A DNA stretch of 64,000 nt from Sphingobacterium sp. UBA5670 (lineage in GTDB: Bacteria; Bacteroidota; Bacteroidia; Sphingobacteriales; Sphingobacteriaceae), in the NCBI RefSeq assembly GCF_002420705.1, contig NZ_DIIM01000021.1, positions 528,581-592,580 on the forward strand, given 5' to 3'. This document shows positions 8,680 to 15,745 of the stretch, piece by piece. The translations under genes and the position numbers were made by a program. The notes under the pieces are model-generated. The model did not search any database, was not told where the DNA came from, and saw only the letters and a list, made by a program, of their open reading frames with translations. Positions within the stretch are counted from its first letter, which is position 1; every line of letters starts with the position of its first letter.

Positions 8680-8979
8680 TCAGTAGTTTAAACAAACAAC
8701 TGTTTTCCGACAATTTATCTTTTCACAAAATAGGCGATATGGTTCTAAATAACCGATATCCTGAAAATAAGCCGCACAGTTGATCACCAAATTATCTTCT
8801 TCTGTCAAATTATACCTTTCACTCAGCGTGGCTACAGCATTAACAATATCACCAACCCTGTCCATGGTATGAAAGCAAAGCTGGGGATGGTGATTCTCCC
8901 CGATAACTATGCACAAAAAAATGATCTGCCTGCAGAAGTAAGTTGGGGTAATCCATTTAGACAAAGCTAAAATTCCCAA
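8680..8979 (-). pseudogene. Remnant of an HD-domain phosphohydrolase
   Basis: About 70 residues resemble the start of an HD-superfamily phosphohydrolase: HTMDRVGDIVNAVATLSERYNL, then EEDNLVINCAAYFQDIGYLEPY. In intact members this reads as a histidine-rich helix followed by FHDIGY; here the diagnostic His of the HD pair is Gln (FQDIGY). After the motif the frame degenerates and stops within 20 residues, whereas the family normally continues for 100 or more. With a lost metal ligand and a missing C-terminal half, it is best read as a decayed gene. The N-terminal 30 residues of the frame are not recognisable. A pair of direct repeats lies just upstream at 8998-9028. Confidence 0.5.
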
Positions 8980-9124
8980 AAAAATAGACTTAACATATTA
9001 TACCAAAGGGCTGATTTTTTATACCAAATGACCCTTTCCAACAAAACCTTCATGACTTCGTAGACGCAGACAGCAATGAAAGCAGACTAAAGGTTCATTC
9101 TAGCCAATAACAGCAGACACTTTC

Positions 9125-9156
9125 AAAAAAAGGCCAGGTACTCATACCTAGCCTTT
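9125..9156 (-). terminator. Terminator of the DsbD-alpha-like gene
   Basis: On the minus strand AAAGGCTAGGTA, a 4-base loop and TACCTGGCCTTT form a 12-bp stem with one G-U-type mismatch, followed directly by TTTTTG. It lies about 75 bases after the stop codon at 9232. Confidence 0.7.
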
Positions 9157-9231
9157 ATCCTTAATTTTTCCTTTTTCTATCAATTATCCGCAGCGCCATA
9201 TCGCTTTAGATGCGTCATTGCAACCCTCAAA

Positions 9232-9681
9232 CTATTTGATCGTTACAGCAAAAGCATATTCGTCTGGAGGAAGACATTGTGAAGCGTCGCAAGCTTGCCA
9301 TTCCACAGTACCTTTTACTGTTGCAGTTCCTTTAGTGAGCGAAACCTTTTGCTGAAAGATCACCTCATTTGTGAAGTATCCGACATCCATTTTGAACACT
9401 TCCTCATGTTTGATCTTTGGTTTTGGTTCAGCTGTCTTGCCTACCAAAGCATAATCAGCAGCCTTAGCGAAATTAAAAGAAGTTGGTATTGGACCGCCAT
9501 CTTTTACATTTTGAGAGTAAATATGCCAACCACCTTGGATAGTGGCCTTTACATAGACCATAGCCTCCTTGTTGTTTAGTTTTTTACTGGCTACAGTCCA
9601 TTTAACTGGTTTATGAATCTGAGCAAACGCACCCGTAACGGCAAACATAACCATCGTCACTAAAAATAAAATTTTTTTCAT
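9232..9681 (-). CDS. Periplasmic DsbD alpha-domain-like protein
   Basis: A 149-residue exported protein. Residues 1-20 are a signal peptide (MKKILFLVTMVMFAVTGAFA). The rest resembles the N-terminal immunoglobulin-like domain of thiol:disulfide interchange protein DsbD: the GGWHIYSQ motif near residue 51 and the WQACDASQCLPP motif near residue 130, with two cysteines spaced C-x4-C as in the DsbD alpha domain. The transmembrane and thioredoxin parts of DsbD are absent, so this is a stand-alone domain, a frequent form in Bacteroidota. It probably exchanges electrons with a membrane partner elsewhere and reduces periplasmic substrates. It has its own terminator and no operon partner. Confidence 0.8.
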   Translation of the reverse strand: MKKILFLVTMVMFAVTGAFAQIHKPVKWTVASKKLNNKEAMVYVKATIQGGWHIYSQNVKDGGPIPTSFNFAKAADYALVGKTAEPKPKIKHEEVFKMDVGYFTNEVIFQQKVSLTKGTATVKGTVEWQACDASQCLPPDEYAFAVTIK

Positions 9682-10151
9682 CTTTGTATCAATTTTTCAG
9701 TTTATTGTTTCATCGGCAGCATATTTCATACAGCATTACCCTACAAAAGACACCGCACGAATACTTACAACAATAATCGCTATAAACAGAACAAATCACA
9801 ACATCATCATTAAAAAACAATAAATTTTATTAAAAAACATCTATAAAACCATATTTTTTACGATTTAAGACTCGCTGCCGGTTCAATTGCAATAATATAT
9901 TCAAAAGCCTAGTTATTCAGCTAAAACAAAGGAGCTTGCCAAATACAGTTGCTCAAATTCTCGGGGGACCTGGGGGACAGTTATAATAACTAGTCGTAAA
10001 ATTTCCACTACTCCAATCAATAAGGCTAATACTATTGCACACTGCTATAGATTGAAACAGCCTCCATATTTGTCTCATCTTCAAAAAAACAAAAAAATAG
10101 TAAACCATCTTCAAGGAAATATTGTTATTCAATAAACATATATTCATTGCT
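9682..10151. other. AT-rich intergenic region
   Basis: No convincing gene. A 64-codon minus-strand frame at 9953-10147, ending in NCPPGPPRI, has no family resemblance, lacks a good start context and lies mostly in low-complexity A/T sequence. No clear promoter for either divergent neighbour was recognised. Confidence 0.4.
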
Positions 10152-10304
10152 ATGGGAAATCTATTGTATACTATCGCTGTTATTTTGGTCCTGATATGGG
10201 CAATCAGTTTTTTTGGTGGCTTTGTCAGTGGTGGGATAATTCATATTCTTTTGGTAATTGCTATTATCGCTGTACTTTTACGCGTAATAAAGGGCAATGC
10301 GTAA
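10152..10304 (+). CDS. lmo0937-family small membrane protein
   Basis: A 50-residue protein made of two hydrophobic helices, beginning MGNLLYTIAVILVLIWAISF and ending HILLVIAIIAVLLRVIKGNA. The conserved MGNLLYTIAVIL start and the GGIIHILLVIAIIAVL segment are characteristic of the lmo0937 family, small membrane proteins often associated with envelope stress but with no defined activity. The start at 10152 is chosen over the ATG-less extension from 10122 because family members begin at this methionine. A strong terminator follows, so it is probably a single-gene transcript. Confidence 0.8.
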   Translation: MGNLLYTIAVILVLIWAISFFGGFVSGGIIHILLVIAIIAVLLRVIKGNA

Positions 10305-10334
10305 CAGTTAATCGCAACAAATTTAGCTCTATAT

Positions 10335-10372
10335 AAAAGCTCCACTGCTTCGAAACAGGGGAGCTTTTGTTT
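10335..10372 (+). terminator. Rho-independent terminator after the lmo0937-family gene
   Basis: AAAAGCTCC-A-CTG (10335-10347) pairs with CAG-G-GGAGCTTTT (10356-10368), loop CTTCGAAA, then GTTTTC. It may also serve the convergent gene at 10389. Confidence 0.75.
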
Positions 10373-10388
10373 TCTGCTTTCTTAATCG

Positions 10389-10895
10389 CTAAATATTCAG
10401 ATCTCCTTCTTTACCTATGTCCTCAGTTTCGCCGGTTACAGTAGCTTTTAGCATCTTAAACAGATTAACGATCATATTGGAGTTAGAATCCCAATAATGT
10501 GCATCTTTAGGCGTCACCTGTAGCAACCTGATATTGGGATCTTCCTTACCTTTTTCAAACCAACCCTCCATCATTTTGTTCCAATAGCGATCTATCCTTT
10601 CCTGATCCCGCGAAAGGTCCGCTGTACCATTAATACTCAAAAAAGTGTAGTTTTTTGGGTCAGCATAAAATAGGGAAACTCTCGGATCCTGTGAAATATT
10701 TTTAAACGTCTCACTTTCCGCCGAACAAATATACCATATAGTACCCTCATCATCCACCTCCTGTCTACTCATCGGTACACCATGGGGATAATTCGCATCT
10801 GATGGAAATGAACAGACTGTCCCAACATCAATTTGGTCAACGATTACTTTTAGCTTGTCTAAAGCCTCTTTATTACTTAAATTATTCTCTGCCAT
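10389..10895 (-). CDS. Pyridoxamine 5'-phosphate oxidase-family (general stress protein 26-like) protein
   Basis: A 168-residue protein with a split-barrel flavin-binding fold. Recognisable segments are GTVCSFPSDANYPHGVPMSRQEVDDEGTIW-like sequence in the first third, then FKNISQDPRVSLFYADPKNYTFLSINGTADL, the hallmark of the COG3871 general-stress group, and a C-terminal WDSNSN motif. Relatives bind FMN or FAD and are induced by stress; no enzymatic reaction is firmly established. It is convergent with the lmo0937-family gene, another stress-type protein, and divergent from the DNA repair operon beginning at 11077, so the 180 bases between may hold shared stress control. Confidence 0.85.
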   Translation of the reverse strand: MAENNLSNKEALDKLKVIVDQIDVGTVCSFPSDANYPHGVPMSRQEVDDEGTIWYICSAESETFKNISQDPRVSLFYADPKNYTFLSINGTADLSRDQERIDRYWNKMMEGWFEKGKEDPNIRLLQVTPKDAHYWDSNSNMIVNLFKMLKATVTGETEDIGKEGDLNI

Positions 10896-11025
10896 AATAT
10901 GTAGTTTATGAATGAACAGTATCCTATCACAAATCGTTTATTTTTTTAATAAATTCAAGCAATCGGCGGTGAACAAAAGGAAAAATACGGTTATAAAAAA
11001 GCAAATCAAGTAATTTTACGCCCTT

Positions 11026-11050
11026 AAAATACTAATAATATTAGTATTTT
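11026..11050. promoter_or_regulatory. 25-bp palindrome upstream of the DNA repair operon
   Basis: AAAATACTAATA (11026-11037), one central base, and TATTAGTATTTT (11039-11050) form a perfect inverted repeat with 12-bp arms, ending 26 bases before the ATG of the radical SAM gene. With almost no loop it is better read as an operator for a dimeric repressor than as a terminator. Confidence 0.6.
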
Positions 11051-11076
11051 TACAATCAAATACTGAAGGATAAATC

Positions 11077-12330
11077 ATGTTTGGATTTGATGATAAACTG
11101 CAGATATTGGCTGATGCCGCAAAATATGATGTAAGCTGTAGTTCGAGTGGAAGTAAACGAAAGAATAATGGTGGTATTGGCGATTCGTCAGCTAGTGGTA
11201 TTTGTCATACCTACACCGAAGATGGCCGCTGTGTCTCCCTCTTAAAAATCCTAATGACCAATTATTGCATCTACGATTGTTCCTTTTGTGTTAGCAGGCG
11301 TAGCAATGATGTGCAACGTGCCGCATTTTCGGTCAAGGAAATTGTCGAATTGACCATGAACTTTTACCGCCGTAATTACATCGAAGGCCTTTTTTTAAGT
11401 TCGGGTATTTTCAAATCCGCAGACTACACCATGGAACGCTTGATGTTAGTCGTTAAGAAACTTCGGACCGAAGAACGTTTTAATGGTTATATCCATCTGA
11501 AAGCCATTCCTGGCGCCAGTGAATTGTTATTAAAAGAAGCTGGGCTGTATGTTGACCGAATGAGTGTGAATCTCGAAATTCCCACGGAGGAAGGACTCAA
11601 GTTGGTTGCTCCTGAAAAGGATCATCAATCCGTTCGCGAGCCGCTGGCGATTGTTAAAAATGAAATTCTAAACCTACGACAGGATCGAAAAATCAATAAG
11701 AAAACGCCTTTATTTGTACCGGCAGGCCAAAGTACCCAAATGGTTATTGGCGCTACGCCAGAAAGTGATCTACAGATTATGCAGACTGCCAATGCATTTT
11801 ATAAAGATTACAATCTCAAACGGGTTTATTATTCAGGATATATACCCATCAACGCGACCGACTCCAATCTCCCTCAGATTGGAACATCACCGCCTCTTGT
11901 ACGTGAAAACAGACTTTATCAGACAGATTGGTTACTCAGGTTTTATGGCTTTTCACTCCATGAAATACTCAACAGCACCCATCAGCAGCTCGACCTGGAA
12001 ATAGATCCAAAGCTTGCTTGGGCGCTGCGCAATCCTCAATTCTTTCCTATCGACATCAACACTGCTAGTTACGAATGGATTATTCGAATTCCGGGAGTTG
12101 GAAGACAGTCCGCAAACAAAATTGTGCAGGCGCGCAAATATGGAAAACTAAAAGAACAGCAGCTTCGAAAAATGGGAATTGCCTATAACCGCGCCAAATA
12201 TTTTATGGTTTGCCAGGATACATTGATAGCCGCGGGCTTCCACTACCCCGAAAATATCAGAAAGTCCATTCTTGAACGCAACCCTCGGGCACAAATCGAG
12301 GCTCCCAATAGCCAGTTAAGCTTATTCTAA
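11077..12330 (+). CDS. Putative DNA modification/repair radical SAM protein (TIGR03916 type)
   Basis: A 417-residue protein with a radical SAM cluster motif CIYDCSFC (C-x3-C-x2-C) at about residues 67-74, binding a 4Fe-4S cluster and S-adenosylmethionine. The N-terminal CSSSGSKRKNNG and SGICHTYTEDGRCVSLLKILMTN stretches, and the C-terminal helix-hairpin-helix segment DINTASYEWIIRIPGVGRQSA, match the family called putative DNA modification/repair radical SAM protein. The helix-hairpin-helix implies DNA binding. Its stop codon overlaps the start of the next gene by one base, the standard pairing of this family with TIGR03915 proteins and in many bacteria with a uracil-DNA-glycosylase domain. 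The reaction is not established. A 25-bp palindrome upstream suggests repressor control. Confidence 0.85.
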   Translation: MFGFDDKLQILADAAKYDVSCSSSGSKRKNNGGIGDSSASGICHTYTEDGRCVSLLKILMTNYCIYDCSFCVSRRSNDVQRAAFSVKEIVELTMNFYRRNYIEGLFLSSGIFKSADYTMERLMLVVKKLRTEERFNGYIHLKAIPGASELLLKEAGLYVDRMSVNLEIPTEEGLKLVAPEKDHQSVREPLAIVKNEILNLRQDRKINKKTPLFVPAGQSTQMVIGATPESDLQIMQTANAFYKDYNLKRVYYSGYIPINATDSNLPQIGTSPPLVRENRLYQTDWLLRFYGFSLHEILNSTHQQLDLEIDPKLAWALRNPQFFPIDINTASYEWIIRIPGVGRQSANKIVQARKYGKLKEQQLRKMGIAYNRAKYFMVCQDTLIAAGFHYPENIRKSILERNPRAQIEAPNSQLSLF

Positions 12331-13088
12331 TGGATTATATTTTTGATGGAAGTTATTCTGGGTACCTTTGTTGTGTATTTGAAGCCTTTGAACGAAAAGA
12401 ATTTGATAGTATTCCTGCTACAATGGAAACTATGGAAATTAATATTTTTTCGGAGAAGCGTCAAATTAATACGGATGCTAAAAAAGCTAATCGCATTCTT
12501 GCTGGAATAGAAAAAATACTCGGGAAACAAGAATCAAAAATTTTCTACCACAACTTTCTATCCGATACCCTATCTGAATGGCTCAATGGATTTCGACTAA
12601 TCATTGAACTCTTTCGTAAAGGAAAGCTGGATATACATAATTATGGTCATCCAGCTATATTGCGTATGCATCAGACGGTCAAAAAGATCAGCCGTGAACG
12701 ACACCGTATGAAAGCATTTATTCGATTTGTAAAATCTAACGATCACCTTTACACAGCCATCGTTGAACCTGATTTCAATGTGATCCCTTTAGTTGTGGAC
12801 TTCTTTAAAAACCGATTCGCCGACCAAAACTGGCTAATCTATGATATACGGAGAAACTATGGATTCCACTATGATTGCCAAAACGTCGTGGAGGTATCCA
12901 ATAATGATAATAGCGAGATTCGAGATCCATATCAATTAGAAGTGGATCTCGATCCTCAGGAAAAGGAATATCAGCATCTTTGGAAGACTTATTTTAAAAG
13001 TACCAATATTGAATCACGTAAGAACTTAAAGCTCCATTTAAGACATGTTCCCAGACGCTACTGGAAATATCTGGTCGAAAAAACATAA
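12330..13088 (+). CDS. TIGR03915-family putative DNA metabolism protein
   Basis: A 252-residue protein, start overlapping the stop of the radical SAM gene (TAATG), so the two are translationally coupled. It begins YIFDGSYSGYLCCVFEAF, the family hallmark, and has the DUF4130 core RERHRMKAFIRFVKSNDHLYTAIVEPDFNVIPLVVDFFKNRFADQNWLIYD. The family occurs next to the TIGR03916 radical SAM protein and is proposed to act in DNA repair or modification; some members are fused to a uracil-DNA glycosylase, which is absent here at this length. Function is inferred from genomic partnership alone. The gene converges on a small lipoprotein gene with only 33 bases between them. Confidence 0.85.
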   Translation: MDYIFDGSYSGYLCCVFEAFERKEFDSIPATMETMEINIFSEKRQINTDAKKANRILAGIEKILGKQESKIFYHNFLSDTLSEWLNGFRLIIELFRKGKLDIHNYGHPAILRMHQTVKKISRERHRMKAFIRFVKSNDHLYTAIVEPDFNVIPLVVDFFKNRFADQNWLIYDIRRNYGFHYDCQNVVEVSNNDNSEIRDPYQLEVDLDPQEKEYQHLWKTYFKSTNIESRKNLKLHLRHVPRRYWKYLVEKT

Positions 13089-13121
13089 CGGTCTAAGTTC
13101 TGGAACTCCCGCTCCATATAA

Positions 13122-13295
13122 TCATTTTGATCCACCAAACAATTTGCTCACTAACCAAATGACGATAGCTACTACGACTACAACCAATAGAATACCTGAC
13201 CATACACCGGCCTTAAAAATACCTTCAATTGCTGCACAGCTCGATACGAGCACCAATAAGCTCGACATAAGTGCAAATGGAATTATCTTTTTCAT
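13122..13295 (-). CDS. Small lipoprotein with one transmembrane helix (57 residues)
   Basis: A complete short gene on the minus strand, ATG at 13295, TGA at 13122. The protein starts MKKIIPFALMSSLLVLVSSC, a lipoprotein signal with the cysteine at residue 20, continues AAIEGIFKAGVWSG, and then has a valine-rich hydrophobic helix (about residues 35-50) and a basic end KLFGGSK. Very similar short proteins with an IFKAG-W-G core occur throughout Bacteroidota and are sometimes labelled phosphatidate cytidylyltransferase, for which nothing here gives support. Membrane anchoring is predicted; function is unknown. The opposite-strand frame across this region is a shadow. Confidence 0.6.
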   Translation of the reverse strand: MKKIIPFALMSSLLVLVSSCAAIEGIFKAGVWSGILLVVVVVAIVIWLVSKLFGGSK

Positions 13296-13579
13296 AAATA
13301 CCTGTTTTAATTATTAATCGGAAGTATGACAATACTGACGTTAAAAATGTTTTGATTCAAAGATGTTCATGTATTTTTAACACCTTGGTTCCGCTCTATC
13401 CGATATTTTATTGCATTAAATACTCAAGTGGTCCGTATTTTTTTTGTATAAAATAAAATCACTACGTTATTTCCACTCTAAAAATACGGTTATGAGTCCG
13501 AAAGAAGTTTTTGGGTATAGCATTTGATTCAGTTTACATAAATTATAAAATAATATTTAAACAATAATCGAATAAAGAT

Positions 13580-13699
13580 ATGGAAACTATAAACCAAAAA
13601 GCACAAAAAATGGGATTGGAAAAAGGCTATTATTTGTTATTGATGGCTATATTAGATCTGCCTGCCGAAGGCGACAAAAAAATGAAAAAGAAAAAGTAA
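13580..13699 (+). CDS. Possible 39-residue protein with lysine-rich tail
   Basis: ATG at 13580 to TAA at 13699, reading METINQKAQKMGLEKGYYLL, then LMAILDLPAEGDKKMKKKK. The middle forms a plausible amphipathic helix and the tail is strongly basic. No family is recognised. Support is limited to a clean frame, a purine-rich leader (AATAAAGAT) and a promoter-like A/T region upstream that includes AAAAATACGGTTAT at 13480-13493, a 14-base string also present before the DNA repair operon. It could equally be chance. Confidence 0.3.
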   Translation: METINQKAQKMGLEKGYYLLLMAILDLPAEGDKKMKKKK

Positions 13700-13784
13700 G
13701 GTTGGTACCATCAGCAATAGGGAATATCCCGTGCTTGAAAAAGCTTTCGCCAAGCAAGATACAGGAATACTCCGCAATTAAAAT

Positions 13785-13814
13785 GTGCCTTTTCCATGTA
13801 GGTGGAAAAGGCAC
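13785..13814 (-). terminator. Terminator downstream of the truncated AraC gene
   Basis: Perfect 12-bp inverted repeat GTGCCTTTTCCA (13785-13796) and TGGAAAAGGCAC (13803-13814), 6-base loop, followed leftward by ATTTTAATT. It lies 15 bases past the stop codon at 13829. Confidence 0.7.
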
Positions 13815-13828
13815 CAATACGATGCATG

Positions 13829-14300
13829 TCACAGATTCTTCCGATACTCTTCAGGACTCATTCCTTTATTTGCTTTAAAAAATGTGCTGAAATAAGGTAC
13901 ATTTTCAAACCCGAGTTCAAAAGCAATTTCTTTTACTGTTTTAAAAGTGTGGTAAAGCAAACGTTCTGCCTCCAGTAAAATACGTCCACGGATAATCGTA
14001 CCACAACTTGCTGCTCTTTTTTCTTGGCAGATCCGATTGAGATAATTGATTGATATATTTAATTGCTCTGCATAAAATGAAGGGTAACGCTTTTGAGCAT
14101 AATAGTTATCGACCAGCAATTCGAAGCTTCGGATCTTATCGTCTCCTTCATCTACTCGTGCAGCGACTCCCTCGACTCCGAGATACCGCCCCAACATCTG
14201 TAAAAGCATAAACAAGTAGCGTTTCAATACATCCTTAGCGCTCAATTTAAATGAATTGTATGCCGTCAGCATGAGGTTTACGACTTCCAGACAACTCGTC
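13829..14300 (-). pseudogene. AraC-family regulator lacking its N-terminal domain
   Basis: The frame from about 14300 to 13829 encodes the linker and full DNA-binding half of an AraC regulator: LKRYLFMLLQMLGRYLGVEG, then KRYPSFYAEQLNISINYLNRICQEK, and VKEIAFELGFENVPYFSTFF with NKGMSPEEYRK at the end. Family members normally carry a cupin-like sensor domain of about 150 residues before this; here the upstream codons in the same frame (MVIMRVPLIFPWLVPGKF...) are the out-of-frame shadow of the FixH-like gene. So the regulator appears to have lost its sensor half in a deletion that joined it to the end of the lipoprotein gene. Expressed from an internal start it might still bind DNA, but the ligand domain is gone. 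Confidence 0.6.
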
Positions 14301-15119
14301 CTTTCTTCTTTCGATGCCATCTTTCCATAGTTCGACAAGAACTTCCCAGGAACCAGCCATGGAAAAATTAACGGTACCCTCATAATAACCACGACCCATG
14401 CTCTCCGCCGCTACATTACCCGAAGAACCATGGCCCATGGACGGCATGTTGGTTTTTAATTTAATGACATAATGATCTAATACCGGAAAATGATGTCCAT
14501 CCATTTTATTCATTAAAAATTGAATCTGATGCTTTCCGTGTTTTACGTTGTCGGGCAATAAACAGGATATAAATACACGGCTATCGTCTCTTGTCCCTGA
14601 GCTCATGGTGCGCATGCTTGCTGCCGCTGCAACTGGAATCTTAATGGCCAATGTGTCTTTTTTCCCCTCATGACTACGTATGGTATGCAATTGCCAGCCT
14701 ATTCCCATTTGCGGGATATCCGCCATAATGAAAACCATAGGACTTCTATACCATCCTTCACCAAGTGCAAGAGGATGTTCATAAGGCCCGCCATGCTTCA
14801 TGCGTCCCATACTCATCTCGGGATAGAAATCTAAGGTTTTGTCATTGATTGGATTTCCGGACTTATCTTTTACATGGAGGTAAACAGTGTGATATTTATT
14901 GTTGAGTTTGGCATCTGCGTATACGGTATAGCTGTTGTTACGCCAGGTCGTATCCGTTATGCGGACCAGATCAGACTCTTTGGGCGGGATGAGATCTGTT
15001 TCATCCCTCTTATTTTTTGCAGGATCAGTCGTACATGATGAAATTGAAAAAGTAATTAAAAAGGCAAATAGAGAGTATAACAATCCCTCGATAGTCCCTA
15101 TACGGGAATAGATATTCAT
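14247..15119 (-). CDS. FixH/YtkA-like lipoprotein with Met/His-rich motifs
   Basis: A 290-residue exported lipoprotein: a hydrophobic segment ends ITFSISSC, giving a lipid-attached cysteine near residue 29. Two YtkA/FixH-like beta domains follow, each with methionine and histidine clusters (FYPEMSMGRMKHGGPYEHP and MPSMGHGSSGN) of the type that bind copper. The domain ends at GSWEVLVELWKDG; the last 20 residues, RRKDELSGSRKPHADGIQFI, are read through the truncated AraC gene in another frame and do not look native, so the true C-terminus has probably been replaced. It follows a small cysteine protein on the same strand by 84 bases. A role in copper or related metal handling in the periplasm is inferred. 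Confidence 0.65.
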   Translation of the reverse strand: MNIYSRIGTIEGLLYSLFAFLITFSISSCTTDPAKNKRDETDLIPPKESDLVRITDTTWRNNSYTVYADAKLNNKYHTVYLHVKDKSGNPINDKTLDFYPEMSMGRMKHGGPYEHPLALGEGWYRSPMVFIMADIPQMGIGWQLHTIRSHEGKKDTLAIKIPVAAAASMRTMSSGTRDDSRVFISCLLPDNVKHGKHQIQFLMNKMDGHHFPVLDHYVIKLKTNMPSMGHGSSGNVAAESMGRGYYEGTVNFSMAGSWEVLVELWKDGIERRKDELSGSRKPHADGIQFI

Positions 15120-15203
15120 ATGAATTGATTTAAAACTTTTGAAAATAGACAGTACCGGCTATCAGACAATAAGCCTATAGCACGTACTAAAAAACAAAAT
15201 GAT

Positions 15204-15581
15204 CTAAATCAAGGGTGGGTGAAAAATAGAAAAGATTGGTCTATAGGTATAATTTGCCTGATATTCCGGAAGTAGTGTTTCTACCGCTGCTTCTTCAAAA
15301 AAAGCGATATCAAGGTTAAAATTCTGCTGATTATTGATAAATACAACATCGATTATACGCGATTCGAGGTTCTTCTGTTCCTTCTCCTCATGTTCACGCA
15401 TTTTCTTCATCAACACACACTGTCCTCGACAGGAAAGTGCCTTTTCGTTGAATCGATTGATACACTCGTTCTTAGCGATATAATCTCTATTTAGCTCAAA
15501 AACAGTCCATAGCCACACCGACGAGAAGCTCTGCAAGAGCATCAGCGGCAGTATTATCCATATCAATTGTTTTGCTTTCAT
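15204..15581 (-). CDS. Small membrane-anchored cysteine protein, copy 1
   Basis: A 125-residue protein with an N-terminal hydrophobic helix (residues 6-29), then NRDYIAKNECINR, SCRGQCVLMKK and a charged helical stretch REHEEKEQKN. The three cysteines (residues 40, 51, 55) form C-x10-C-x3-C with an invariant CxGxCVLMKK block. The protein at 16524-16895 is a paralogue with the same layout. I know of no named family, but such proteins sit beside TonB receptor and FixH-like genes in Bacteroidota. The start is the second methionine of the frame, MKAKQL, 15 bases from a good promoter. The cysteine triad could bind copper or another soft metal, or form a redox pair; neither is shown. Confidence 0.6.
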   Translation of the reverse strand: MKAKQLIWIILPLMLLQSFSSVWLWTVFELNRDYIAKNECINRFNEKALSCRGQCVLMKKMREHEEKEQKNLESRIIDVVFINNQQNFNLDIAFFEEAAVETLLPEYQANYTYRPIFSIFHPPLI

Positions 15582-15596
15582 GTATCGACAGTGCCA

Positions 15597-15627
15597 CAAA
15601 TATAATAATTATTGCTATTTGCCCCAA
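15597..15627 (-). promoter_or_regulatory. Promoter of the cysteine protein/FixH operon
   Basis: On the minus strand TATATTTG (plus strand CAAATATA, 15597-15604) matches TAnnTTTG, and a TTG lies 20 bases upstream (CAA at 15625-15627). The leader before the start codon would be only about 10 bases. Confidence 0.55.
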
Positions 15628-15745
15628 GACTTTAGCCCCTTCTGTAGCAGGCCTGTGTCGCCCTTCTCTTTTCAAAGTGATTAGCTCTTCCATAAAAACC
15701 AACAACTTTTAGTATATTTAGCTAGAAACCCCTGGCTTTGAGTAA

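Noticed and set aside
9953..10147. 64-residue minus-strand ORF ending CPPGPPRI
   Set aside because: No start context, low-complexity sequence and no family resemblance; kept as intergenic.
13045..13317. 90-residue Thr/Asn-rich plus-strand ORF
   Set aside because: Shadow of the small lipoprotein gene on the opposite strand at 13122-13295.
15496..15705. 69-residue minus-strand ORF across the cysteine-protein promoter
   Set aside because: Overlaps the promoter and coding start of a better-supported gene in another frame.
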